A stretch of 33,677 bases of DNA from Acidobacteriota bacterium (GTDB lineage Bacteria; Acidobacteriota; Terriglobia; Terriglobales; Acidobacteriaceae): the NCBI GenBank assembly GCA_021819585.1, contig JAKAQS010000011.1, forward strand, positions 1 to 33,677. The letters run 5' to 3'. The notes below the pieces were generated by a model that saw only the letters and a list, made by a program, of their open reading frames with translations, did no database searches and was not told the origin of the DNA. The position numbers were made by a program, and so were the translations under genes. The number at the start of each line of letters is the position of its first letter. Position 1 is the first letter of the stretch. This document shows positions 8,002-15,097 of the stretch, in pieces.

Positions 8002-8798
8002 GGCTTGTCTTTCCGCGCTACCGTCGCCCGCGTGGATCCCGTCGAAATGCCTCCGTCCACCAGAAGCGTCTGGCCCGTCACATACCGGCTGGCCTCCGAC
8101 GCCAGAAAGACGATGGCGCCGTCGAGATCGTTTGGCTGGCCAGGACGCCGGACGGGGATGCGCTCGATCAGGTACTCCACCCACTCCGGATCCTCGTAGA
8201 GCACCTGGTTCTGCTGGGTCTTGAACCAGCCTGGAGCCAGGCAGTTCACGGTCACACCGTGCGGCCCCCAATCCGCGGCCAGGCTCATGGTCAACTGGCG
8301 GATGCCGCCCCGGCTGGCTCCATACGGCGCCAAGCCGGCGTAGCCGAATACGCTGGTGACAGAACCCACGTTTATGATGCGCCCATAGTGGCGAGCGATC
8401 ATGCCGCGGGCGATCGCCTGCGCGACGAAGAAGCTGCCGCGCAGGTTGGTGTCCAGCACCAGATTCCAATCCTCCCAGGTGACATCGAGCGCCGGCTTGC
8501 GGACGTTGCAACCGGCATTATTGACCAGAATGTGAATCGGTCCCAAGGCCGCCTCAGCCTGGGCCGCCATGCGCTCGATGCCGGCGGGGTCGCGAACATC
8601 AAGTTCCAGAGCCACGGCGCGCCGTCCCAGGCTGCGCATCTCTTGCGCAAACTCGTCCAAAGACTCGCGACGGCGGCTGGTGAGGATCAGATCAGCGCCC
8701 GCCCGCGCCAAGGCCCGCGCAAAGTACTGGCCAAGCCCGCGGCTGGTTCCCGTCACCAGAGCCACCTGTCCCTTGAGATCGAAGAGGGAGTCATCCAT
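7998..8798 (-). CDS. SDR family oxidoreductase (gluconate 5-dehydrogenase/KduD-like) with YxxxR
   Basis: This 266-residue short-chain dehydrogenase has TGTSRGLG at residues 16-23, NNAG, the catalytic Ser in NVGSVTS and a C-terminal DGGIS. Overall it resembles gluconate 5-dehydrogenase/2-deoxy-gluconate dehydrogenase enzymes that oxidise sugar acids with NAD(P). The usual catalytic Tyr-x-x-x-Lys reads Tyr159-Gly-Ala-Ser-Arg163, so Arg (codon CGG) replaces the Lys. The rest of the protein is well formed, so it is not an obvious pseudogene. The ATG shares one base with the stop of the upstream alcohol dehydrogenase (TGATG), so the two are coupled. Substrate is unknown, probably a sugar acid or ketose. 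Confidence 0.85.
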   Translation of the reverse strand: MDDSLFDLKGQVALVTGTSRGLGQYFARALARAGADLILTSRRRESLDEFAQEMRSLGRRAVALELDVRDPAGIERMAAQAEAALGPIHILVNNAGCNVRKPALDVTWEDWNLVLDTNLRGSFFVAQAIARGMIARHYGRIINVGSVTSVFGYAGLAPYGASRGGIRQLTMSLAADWGPHGVTVNCLAPGWFKTQQNQVLYEDPEWVEYLIERIPVRRPGQPNDLDGAIVFLASEASRYVTGQTLLVDGGISTGSTRATVARKDKP

Positions 8799-9841
8799 CA
8801 GAGCTTCTCCGCCAACGGCGTCAGGACGATCTTCATGAGATTTGGCTCATTCGCATAGAGACGTTCAAACCACCGTGGGCCTTCCTCCAGAGGCGCAACC
8901 GCAGAGATCAGCGGCTTCACCTTGATCTTCCCCGAGGCAACCAGTTCGATGGCCTGCGGATACTCGCCGGCGGAAGCCGCCGTACCCTGCAATCGCAGTT
9001 GACGGCTGACCACGGTCTGCAAGGGAATCGAGACCCGGGGTGAGATATTGCCGATCAAAACCACCGTTCCGCCTTTGGCCACCGACTCAATCGCCGCCGT
9101 CACCGTCTCCTCCCGGCCCACGGCCTCCAGCGCCACATCCACTCCCGCAGCCGTTCTGCGCAGAACCTCGCGGCTCATCTCTGCTCCCGAGAGTTGCAGT
9201 ACTTCATCAGCGCCCAGAACTTCGGCCATCCGCAGCCGCGTCGCGTCGATATCGGCCACCAACACCCGGCTGCAACCTGCGATGCGCGCCGCCTGCAGCG
9301 TCAACAGGCCGATCATGCCGGCGCCGACGATGAGCGCAGTCTCGCCTCCTTGAACTCCGGCCATCCGCACCGCGTGCAGCGCCACGGAGATCGCCTCCAG
9401 CATCGCGGCCTCGGCAAAGGGCATGGCGTCCGGCAGGGCATAAAGGATGCGCTCCGGAACGACCAGATACTCTGCGAATGCGCCTGCTCGCCGGTATTCA
9501 CCACAGGAGACGCCGAGCACCTCGCGGCGTTCGCACAGATTCACGTCGCCGCGGCGGCAAAAAGCGCACTCTCCGCAGGAGACCGTGGAGTCAAAGGTCA
9601 CTCGATCACCTGGCCGCCAGGAATGGACGCCGGCTCCCACCTCGGCAACCACCCCTGCTGCCTCATGCCCCATGACGATGGGAGGAATGCGGCGGCCGGA
9701 GGAGCCGTCGTATCCGTGAACATCGCTGCCGCAGATGCCGCATGCAGCCACCCGAATCAGCACCTCGCCGCTGCCAGGGGAGGGCTGCGGCACGTCCACC
9801 AACTCAAGACGTTTGTACTCGGCAAGAACCATGGCCTTCAT
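8798..9841 (-). CDS. zinc-dependent alcohol/polyol dehydrogenase (MDR family)
   Basis: This 347-residue medium-chain dehydrogenase is of the sorbitol/threonine/galactitol-phosphate dehydrogenase type. It has the catalytic zinc Cys37 in CGICGSD, the GHEAAGVV segment with its His-Glu pair, and a structural zinc lobe CGECAFCRRGDVNLC with four cysteines. The NAD site is VGAGMIGL. It would oxidise a secondary alcohol of a polyol or sugar in the cytoplasm. ATG 9841 has GGAG 8 bases upstream. It is the first gene of a two-gene operon with the SDR. The specific sugar cannot be read from the sequence. Confidence 0.88.
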   Translation of the reverse strand: MKAMVLAEYKRLELVDVPQPSPGSGEVLIRVAACGICGSDVHGYDGSSGRRIPPIVMGHEAAGVVAEVGAGVHSWRPGDRVTFDSTVSCGECAFCRRGDVNLCERREVLGVSCGEYRRAGAFAEYLVVPERILYALPDAMPFAEAAMLEAISVALHAVRMAGVQGGETALIVGAGMIGLLTLQAARIAGCSRVLVADIDATRLRMAEVLGADEVLQLSGAEMSREVLRRTAAGVDVALEAVGREETVTAAIESVAKGGTVVLIGNISPRVSIPLQTVVSRQLRLQGTAASAGEYPQAIELVASGKIKVKPLISAVAPLEEGPRWFERLYANEPNLMKIVLTPLAEKL

Positions 9842-10339
9842 CGAATTCGCTCCGCCCTCTCCGCTGTCCCGCTTGAGCCGACCGGCGCCGTCCCGCGCCG
9901 ATCGCCCCTATTGTCGCGGAGAACAGCTATCCCGGGTTACCTGAACCTCGGCATGCGCGCCTGCCTCCGCCGCTCCGTCCTGCGCCACGGCGGATCGCTG
10001 AAGAAGGCTGCCGAACTGTTCCAGCCCCCTGAGAACCGCTGCTTGCCAACAGCAGAGACGCCTTGATGGCGGACTCGGCGAACCACTCTCCAAGGATCAC
10101 GCGGAAATCGCCCGCAGGGTGACTCTCGCAGATTAGCGTACGCGCTCGAAACGTATGGATCAAGGGCTGCTTGACAATCAAGGGTTACTTGACCAACAGG
10201 TCTGCTTGACCAAGGCGCTTTAAGAATATACCCACGATTCGGCAGGGAAAAGAATGCCGAGGGCCTGTGGATCCACAAACGGAAACGCGCTAAGGGCCAG
10301 CAAATTTGTTGACCGTAATCTTGCCTTCCAGAAAATTCT
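9842..10339 (-). promoter_or_regulatory. 498-base region upstream of the alcohol dehydrogenase operon
   Basis: No convincing gene is seen. The region lies between the 3' end of the TonB receptor gene and the start of the alcohol dehydrogenase, both on the minus strand, so it should hold the promoter of the latter and any terminator of the former. Its one clear feature is the three-fold repeat at 10167-10210. A small plus-strand frame near 9953-10066 encodes an Arg-rich peptide without recognisable family. Confidence 0.5.
10167..10210. repeat. three direct repeats of CTGCTTGAC (operator-like)
   Basis: CTGCTTGAC occurs at 10167-10175, TTACTTGAC at 10185-10193 and CTGCTTGAC at 10202-10210, spaced 18 and 17 bases. 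On the strand of the downstream dehydrogenase they read GTCAAGCAG, GTCAAGTAA, GTCAAGCAG. Regular spacing in a promoter region suggests binding of several regulator subunits. Confidence 0.5.
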
Positions 10340-13300
10340 TTAGAAGATTACCTTGATGGCAAGTTGAATCTGGCGCGCGGTTCCCGTGCCGACTTCGGTG
10401 GAGTCCTCGTCAGCGATCGTCTGCCCAATCTGGCCAAAGTTCGGGTCCGGCGTGCAACTTGCCGGCGCCGTGGCTGAGGCTGCCGTGAAGGCTGTGCAGA
10501 TACCACCGTCAGGATTGCCGAAGTTGGGGTGATTGAGGATGTTGAACAAATCAGCGCGGAACTGCAGCTTCGCCCTTTGGGTCACGGAAAAATTCTTCAT
10601 GCCCGAAAAATCCCACTGGAAGAAGCCTGGAGCCCGAAGCGTATTGCGCCCTACATCTCCCAGGGTCGTGGGATCGCCCGGAACTCCATCGAAGGTCGGC
10701 TCAATCTCAAAGGCGTTGATATTGTAGCTTTGATTGGGCCACGAGAAGTTCTGTAGCCGAACGGGCTTGCCAGTGTAATCCGGCCGGACCGGCAGACCGA
10801 AGATACCGCTCTCGATGGAAACATTTACCGGACCGCCCGAACGGGTCTGGAGAATGCTGGACATCTCCCATCCTCCAAGGACGCCGCGCATCAGCACAGA
10901 ATCTCCGCTGAGATTGGGCAGGTTGTACACCACGCTGGCGGTCAGATTGTTCCGAACGTCCCAGTCGCCCGGTCCCATGTCCTTGGCCGCGTCGTAGGGG
11001 TCTGAAAAGCCGTTGAAGACATTCACCATGTCATTGATCTCTTTCGACCAGGTGTAGTTCACCTCTGCGGACAGCTTGCCCACGTTATGCCGGATCTGGG
11101 CCTGCAGCGCGTTGTAACTGGAGCTGAGTTCATCCGCATCGTAGTCCTCGTTGGCAAAGCCCGACAGAGGATGCACGTCCGTGACGTAGTTCGCAGGATT
11201 CAGGTTAATGGCCGCAAAATCTACGCCTGCCTGCATGCGATGGTCCTGATTGCCGGTGTAGTTCAGCGTGAAGACCGTGTTATGCGGTAACTGCTGCTGA
11301 ATCCCCACCAGCCAGTTGGGAGAGTATGGATCATGAGGATGCTGCGGAAAGATGCTCACGTTCTGTGTGCCCGGAGGCAGCGTTGGATTTGATTCCGGAT
11401 AGGTAAGAGCCTCCTGGAAGATATCCACCGTATAGCTCTGATAGGCCGGCAGATTGCCTACTAGCGTGTCATCAAAGTGCATCGGATTATAGAACAGGCC
11501 ATAGTAGGCGTGGATCACCGTCTGTCCATGGCCGGTTGGGTCATATGCCAGTCCCAGGCGCGGCGCAACATCCACCGTCGGCCCGGAGTACATGGGCTGC
11601 GTTGCCGGCAGAAAAGACTGGGTAGCGAAGTCGAAGTTCTGCTCTTGATTGTCGCGGGCGCTCCAGACGGTGTTGACGTCAGTGCGGAGCCCTACATTGA
11701 CCGTCAGCTCACGAGTCACTCTCCAGTCGTCCTCGGCGTAGAAATCCCAGTTGGAGTCGTGGACGCTCGCAAAGCCCGGATATCCTATCTTTTCCAGAGC
11801 AAAGGGTACGTCATCTTCCAGGTTCGAAAAGCTGGCAAACTCATAGTTCTGGTACTGGCGAAGATACTCGTCAAGCCGGTTGAACTGTAGCTGCAGACCG
11901 AAACGAATGGTGTGACGCGCGGTTGTCTTCGTGGCATTGTCCAACACATCCGTAATAGTGTTGTAGTTGACCTGGTTGAAATCGTTGGCTCCTGGCAGCG
12001 AGCCGAGATCGGTGAAGAAGCCGGAGAACGCCGTATACGGGCGGGGCGTATCGGAATTGGTGTTGGAATCGAATCGGTTGACGGCAAGACTCACTTCATT
12101 GAGAAACGACGGACTGAAGATATGCGTCTCATGGAGCATCCCATACTCCGTCTCCAGGGCAAGCGGTGTAGTTTGGCCCTCGTTCAGGCCGTACTCCTGA
12201 TTGGTGAGCGAGTTGTCGATGCTGTAGCGGGCAAACATCTGGTCGCGATTGGACATGTTGTAGTCCACGCGGACCTCGCCGCTATCTTCGGAGAGGGTGG
12301 TGGGTAACGCCGCCGGATCATAAACCAAGTCAGCGCCGGCCGATGGGCCGGCTGCATCCTCGGTGTCAGGGACCGCACAAGAGACCGGCGCCGGAATCGC
12401 ATTGCAGTCTGCCGGCAGGGGCGCGAGCTGCGCCAGCACCGGCTGCATGGATGGCTCAAACTGGGAGCGAACGTAGGCGCTTGGAACCTCGTAAAGGGAG
12501 TTCACGTCGGTGGTCTTCTGGCGAATCCCCTCGTAGTTAATGAAGAAGAACAGCTTGTTGCGAAAGATCGGGCCGCCCAGATTGCCGCCAAACTGATTCA
12601 ATTGCAGGGGCACCTTGGGATTCGTAAGCGCATTTGCAAAATAATCGTCGGCATCCAGAGCATCGTTGCGGAAAAAGTCGAAGATCTCTCCGTGATAAAC
12701 ATTCGTTCCGCCCTTGGTCACCAGATTCATCTGCGGACCCAGGGAGTGGCCAACCTCGGCGCTGTAGCCGCTGTTGGCAAAATCAATCTCCTGAACGCTG
12801 TCGACGCTGCCCTGCATCAGACGCGATTGCTCGTTGCCCTCCGTCTCGTCGAATCCGTTCACGTCGCCGCGCCCGGCACTCTGGCCGTCCATGGTGACAT
12901 CCAGCCCGGTGAAGAAGTTCTCCTGGCCGTTGACGCTGCCTTGAAAGATTCCGATGGAGTTAACGGACCCTGGCGCGATCTCAAGAAAATCCATGACGTC
13001 TCGGCCATTCGTCGGCAAGTTGCGAAGCTGCGTCTGATTCAGCGTTGTTCCAGAGGTCGCGTTCGCCGTATCTACCGAGGTGGCCGTCCCCGTCACCTCG
13101 ACCTTTTCCGTCGCTGCAGCCACGGAGAGCGTGATGTGGATGCGCACCGCTGCGCCCACATTCAATGCGAAAGGCTGGGTGCTGGTTGTCTGGAAATGAC
13201 TGGCTGCTGCGGAGACCCGATAGTTGCCAAAGGCCAGCCCAGGAGCAGTAAAGCTGCCGTCAGCACCGGTGATGACCCTGGTCTGCTGCGAGGTCTCCAG

Positions 13301-13528
13301 ATCGGTGATGACCACAACGGCGCGAGGGATCACAGCGCCGGATGGATCCGTAACTGTACCCGCGATGGCGCCGGTATCGAACACGCTGATGTTTTGCGCG
13401 CGAGCCGGCAAAGACATCCACACCGAGAGGCTCAGGCAGATAGCCAGCGCCACAGACCCCAAGCCCACAGACTTCCAGCCGAACCTTCTCTTGCGCGCAC
13501 CAACCACGAACCAACTCCAAGTCTTCAA
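10340..13528 (-). CDS. TonB-dependent receptor, Oar-like, with carboxypeptidase-regulatory-like domain
   Basis: This 1062-residue outer-membrane protein should import a glycan fragment with TonB energy. Residues 1-44 form a long signal peptide ending in Ala-Arg-Ala. Residues ~52-138 are a CarboxypepD-reg-like beta-sandwich (AGTVTDPSGAVIPRA). A plug with LPTNGRDVMDFL follows near 170, then a long beta-barrel rich in aromatic and Asn residues, ending in phenylalanine as outer-membrane proteins do. This architecture is greatly expanded in Acidobacteriota. The start is TTG 13528, supported by GGAGG 7 bases upstream. It is the last gene of a minus-strand glycan block and has its own promoter. No SusD-like partner is present. 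The ligand is unknown; neighbours suggest an oligosaccharide. Confidence 0.93.
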   Translation of the reverse strand: MKTWSWFVVGARKRRFGWKSVGLGSVALAICLSLSVWMSLPARAQNISVFDTGAIAGTVTDPSGAVIPRAVVVITDLETSQQTRVITGADGSFTAPGLAFGNYRVSAAASHFQTTSTQPFALNVGAAVRIHITLSVAAATEKVEVTGTATSVDTANATSGTTLNQTQLRNLPTNGRDVMDFLEIAPGSVNSIGIFQGSVNGQENFFTGLDVTMDGQSAGRGDVNGFDETEGNEQSRLMQGSVDSVQEIDFANSGYSAEVGHSLGPQMNLVTKGGTNVYHGEIFDFFRNDALDADDYFANALTNPKVPLQLNQFGGNLGGPIFRNKLFFFINYEGIRQKTTDVNSLYEVPSAYVRSQFEPSMQPVLAQLAPLPADCNAIPAPVSCAVPDTEDAAGPSAGADLVYDPAALPTTLSEDSGEVRVDYNMSNRDQMFARYSIDNSLTNQEYGLNEGQTTPLALETEYGMLHETHIFSPSFLNEVSLAVNRFDSNTNSDTPRPYTAFSGFFTDLGSLPGANDFNQVNYNTITDVLDNATKTTARHTIRFGLQLQFNRLDEYLRQYQNYEFASFSNLEDDVPFALEKIGYPGFASVHDSNWDFYAEDDWRVTRELTVNVGLRTDVNTVWSARDNQEQNFDFATQSFLPATQPMYSGPTVDVAPRLGLAYDPTGHGQTVIHAYYGLFYNPMHFDDTLVGNLPAYQSYTVDIFQEALTYPESNPTLPPGTQNVSIFPQHPHDPYSPNWLVGIQQQLPHNTVFTLNYTGNQDHRMQAGVDFAAINLNPANYVTDVHPLSGFANEDYDADELSSSYNALQAQIRHNVGKLSAEVNYTWSKEINDMVNVFNGFSDPYDAAKDMGPGDWDVRNNLTASVVYNLPNLSGDSVLMRGVLGGWEMSSILQTRSGGPVNVSIESGIFGLPVRPDYTGKPVRLQNFSWPNQSYNINAFEIEPTFDGVPGDPTTLGDVGRNTLRAPGFFQWDFSGMKNFSVTQRAKLQFRADLFNILNHPNFGNPDGGICTAFTAASATAPASCTPDPNFGQIGQTIADEDSTEVGTGTARQIQLAIKVIF

Positions 13529-13535
13529 GATCGCC

Positions 13536-13540
13536 CCTCC
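13536..13540 (-). promoter_or_regulatory. ribosome binding site deciding the TTG start of the TonB receptor
   Basis: GGAGG on the minus strand lies 7 bases before TTG 13528. The resulting N-terminus gives a full signal peptide, whereas no ATG start nearby does. Confidence 0.7.
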
Positions 13541-13611
13541 GTCAGGGACTGGATCCCTGGCCGCCTCATCGACATCACTTTCCGGAACTCAAATCTTCTA
13601 AATTGATGTTC

Positions 13612-13629
13612 TTTTTACAGAGATAAAAA
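13612..13629. promoter_or_regulatory. operator-like palindrome over the TonB promoter
   Basis: TTTTTA-N6-TAAAAA is a variant of the recurring element with a 6-base centre; on the minus strand it continues as TAAAAAGAACA, the same flank as the copies at 25518 and 3632. It overlaps the -10 hexamer and predicted start point, a classic repressor position. Confidence 0.5.
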
Positions 13630-13656
13630 ATACATCTACTTTCTAATTACTGTCAA
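13627..13656 (-). promoter_or_regulatory. sigma-70-type promoter of the TonB receptor gene
   Basis: On the minus strand a perfect -35 TTGACA (13656-13651) is followed by 18 bases and a -10-like TATTTT (13632-13627). Transcription would start near 13620, leaving a leader of about 90 bases. Confidence 0.6.
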
Positions 13657-13659
13657 GAG

Positions 13660-13687
13660 GTAGTCGAATCTTTCCTTTCGTAGTCGA
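13660..13687. repeat. paired direct repeat GTAGTCGA, 20-base period, next to -35
   Basis: GTAGTCGA occurs at 13660-13667 and 13680-13687. The proximal copy ends 3 bases before the -35 hexamer. Two repeats two helical turns apart abutting -35 is the arrangement of an activator site such as an AraC-type one. Confidence 0.5.
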
Positions 13688-13907
13688 TGTTCGGCCGCCG
13701 GTTGCCCATCCGGAGGTCCGCAGCTCTCCGGCGAGCCCGGCCTGCAGAGACTGCGTAACATCTTTACCATGTTCATTTAAGGAGATCGAAGGCGGGCGAG
13801 GAGCGTACATCTTTGGCAGCAGTTCGGCTCTCTGGCTCTCACGGCTGTCCCGTCCCGCACCGCCGGGCCTTCGGATTGCGCGGAAGCGATCATCCGGGTA
13901 ATGGCGG

Positions 13908-15083
13908 CTATTCCCTGGGGAGGCTGCGGATCACCAGGATGGGGTGATACAGATTTCCATTGCGAGTGACCTCTTTCTCCACCGACGAATTGCACACGTA
14001 GGTGAAAGCCAGCTCGCCGGGGCTCTCAAATTCCACATGCTCCTTATCCGCATAACAGAATAGATGAGGCGTGAAGTTGGGACTGGAAGCGTCCATTTCC
14101 GGGTATGCGAAGAGCGTGCGTGGACGACTCCATCCGGTGGTGAGAGACGAAGAGAGACTGTAATGGGCCTCTCTTTCGAGACCAACGGGATACACGGCGA
14201 TCCACTGCTGCGTGGAGTTGTGCCAACGGACCGTCATCTCGGTCGCGCCAGGGCGGGCCACCTGCGCGCTATCGACGGGAAGCACGGTTGCAGAGTCCTT
14301 CCAGGTCTCCCAGCGCCCTTCAGCGTTCAACACCTGCCAGTCAGCGTTGCCGGGGCGGGCGAGGCGATCCAACTCCGCCAATGGGACTCGCAACAGCGCC
14401 AGATACGGCTCCTTTCCCGCCAAGGTGAAAAAGTACGCGTAGTCGGCGCCGTCGGGATTGCTCGGGTCGGGATTCCCTCCAGGCCCCTGATTCACCACAA
14501 TGGAAACGCCCGGCACCGCGCTGCCTCCGCGGTTCAAAGGCTGATAGCGAATCTTCCATTGCGAGGGACGCGCCGTGTAGTTGCGAATGCTCGCAAGTTG
14601 AGCGCCGCTGTAGGCGAATCCGAAGGCTCCGCTGCCCGCAGCGTGCATCTGCATCAGCGCGATATACAGAGTTCGCTGATAAACAAATGCGTCCATGGCC
14701 CAGAACCAGTCCGTACCGGGCGCAGCGAAGATCGGTTGCGGCTTGGCAGCACTCTGCGCCTTCCAGAAATATTGGAAGGTGCAGCTCAGCCCGGAGCAAT
14801 TGGAAATCCCTACAGAGTTGTGGATGAAGCCCGTCGCCTGCCTACGGCTCCTGGCGCCCGGCGCGCCAAGAAAGGTGTCGTCGAAGAACCAGAGGCTCTT
14901 TCCCTTGCCGAGCGGAACCGAGTAGGCGGCGTCGGCCCCCAGCCATCCCTGCTGATACGGAAACAGGTGCGGGTAAACGCCCAAAGAGGCTGTTGCGCTA
15001 TCTGGCCCGGGCTGCGCAACGCCTGTAACGCCGTCTGCCAGCAGCAGCATGCATAGCAGCACGCTTCTCAGTCTGGATCGCAT
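13908..15083 (-). CDS. secreted DUF4185-like beta-propeller protein (putative glycosidase), copy 1
   Basis: This 391-residue protein has a signal peptide (residues 1 to about 24, ending near Gly-Val-Ala-Gln) and then a domain rich in Trp, Asp and repeated beta-strand patterns, including QGWLGADAAYSVPL, LWFFDDTFLG and HNSVGIS. It is clearly paralogous to the protein at 24338-25501. The pattern resembles DUF4185-type proteins; I recall that this family includes endo-D-arabinanases (CAZy GH183), so a glycan-cutting role is plausible but not shown. ATG 15083 is chosen over an upstream in-frame start because GGGAGG lies 5 bases before it and the signal peptide then begins at residue 1. It follows the glycosidase-like gene by 14 bases. 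Conserved Asp pairs such as FFDDT could be catalytic. Confidence 0.7.
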   Translation of the reverse strand: MRSRLRSVLLCMLLLADGVTGVAQPGPDSATASLGVYPHLFPYQQGWLGADAAYSVPLGKGKSLWFFDDTFLGAPGARSRRQATGFIHNSVGISNCSGLSCTFQYFWKAQSAAKPQPIFAAPGTDWFWAMDAFVYQRTLYIALMQMHAAGSGAFGFAYSGAQLASIRNYTARPSQWKIRYQPLNRGGSAVPGVSIVVNQGPGGNPDPSNPDGADYAYFFTLAGKEPYLALLRVPLAELDRLARPGNADWQVLNAEGRWETWKDSATVLPVDSAQVARPGATEMTVRWHNSTQQWIAVYPVGLEREAHYSLSSSLTTGWSRPRTLFAYPEMDASSPNFTPHLFCYADKEHVEFESPGELAFTYVCNSSVEKEVTRNGNLYHPILVIRSLPRE

Positions 15084-15088
15084 GGTAG

Positions 15089-15094
15089 CCTCCC
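15089..15094 (-). promoter_or_regulatory. ribosome binding site deciding the start at 15083
   Basis: GGGAGG on the minus strand, 5 bases before ATG 15083, partly in the 14-base gap after the upstream stop, argues against the longer frame starting at 15122. Confidence 0.7.
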
Positions 15095-15097
15095 GAT

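Larger units (their letters stand above)
13529..13907 (-). promoter_or_regulatory. 379-base region carrying the TonB receptor promoter
   Basis: No gene is seen here. On the minus strand it carries two direct repeats, a TTGACA/TATTTT promoter and an operator-like palindrome within 80 bases, followed by about 80 bases of leader and a strong ribosome site. The part from 13690 to 13907 is GC-rich and shows nothing I can name. Confidence 0.65.

Noticed and set aside
7489-8858. Large overlapping frames on both strands around the MFS/SDR junction
   Set aside because: Both bridge the convergent stops of two well-supported genes and carry only shadow sequence.
9953-10066. Small Arg-rich plus-strand frame resembling a helix-turn-helix fragment
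   Set aside because: Only 37 residues, no ribosome site, and no downstream helix; resemblance is too weak.
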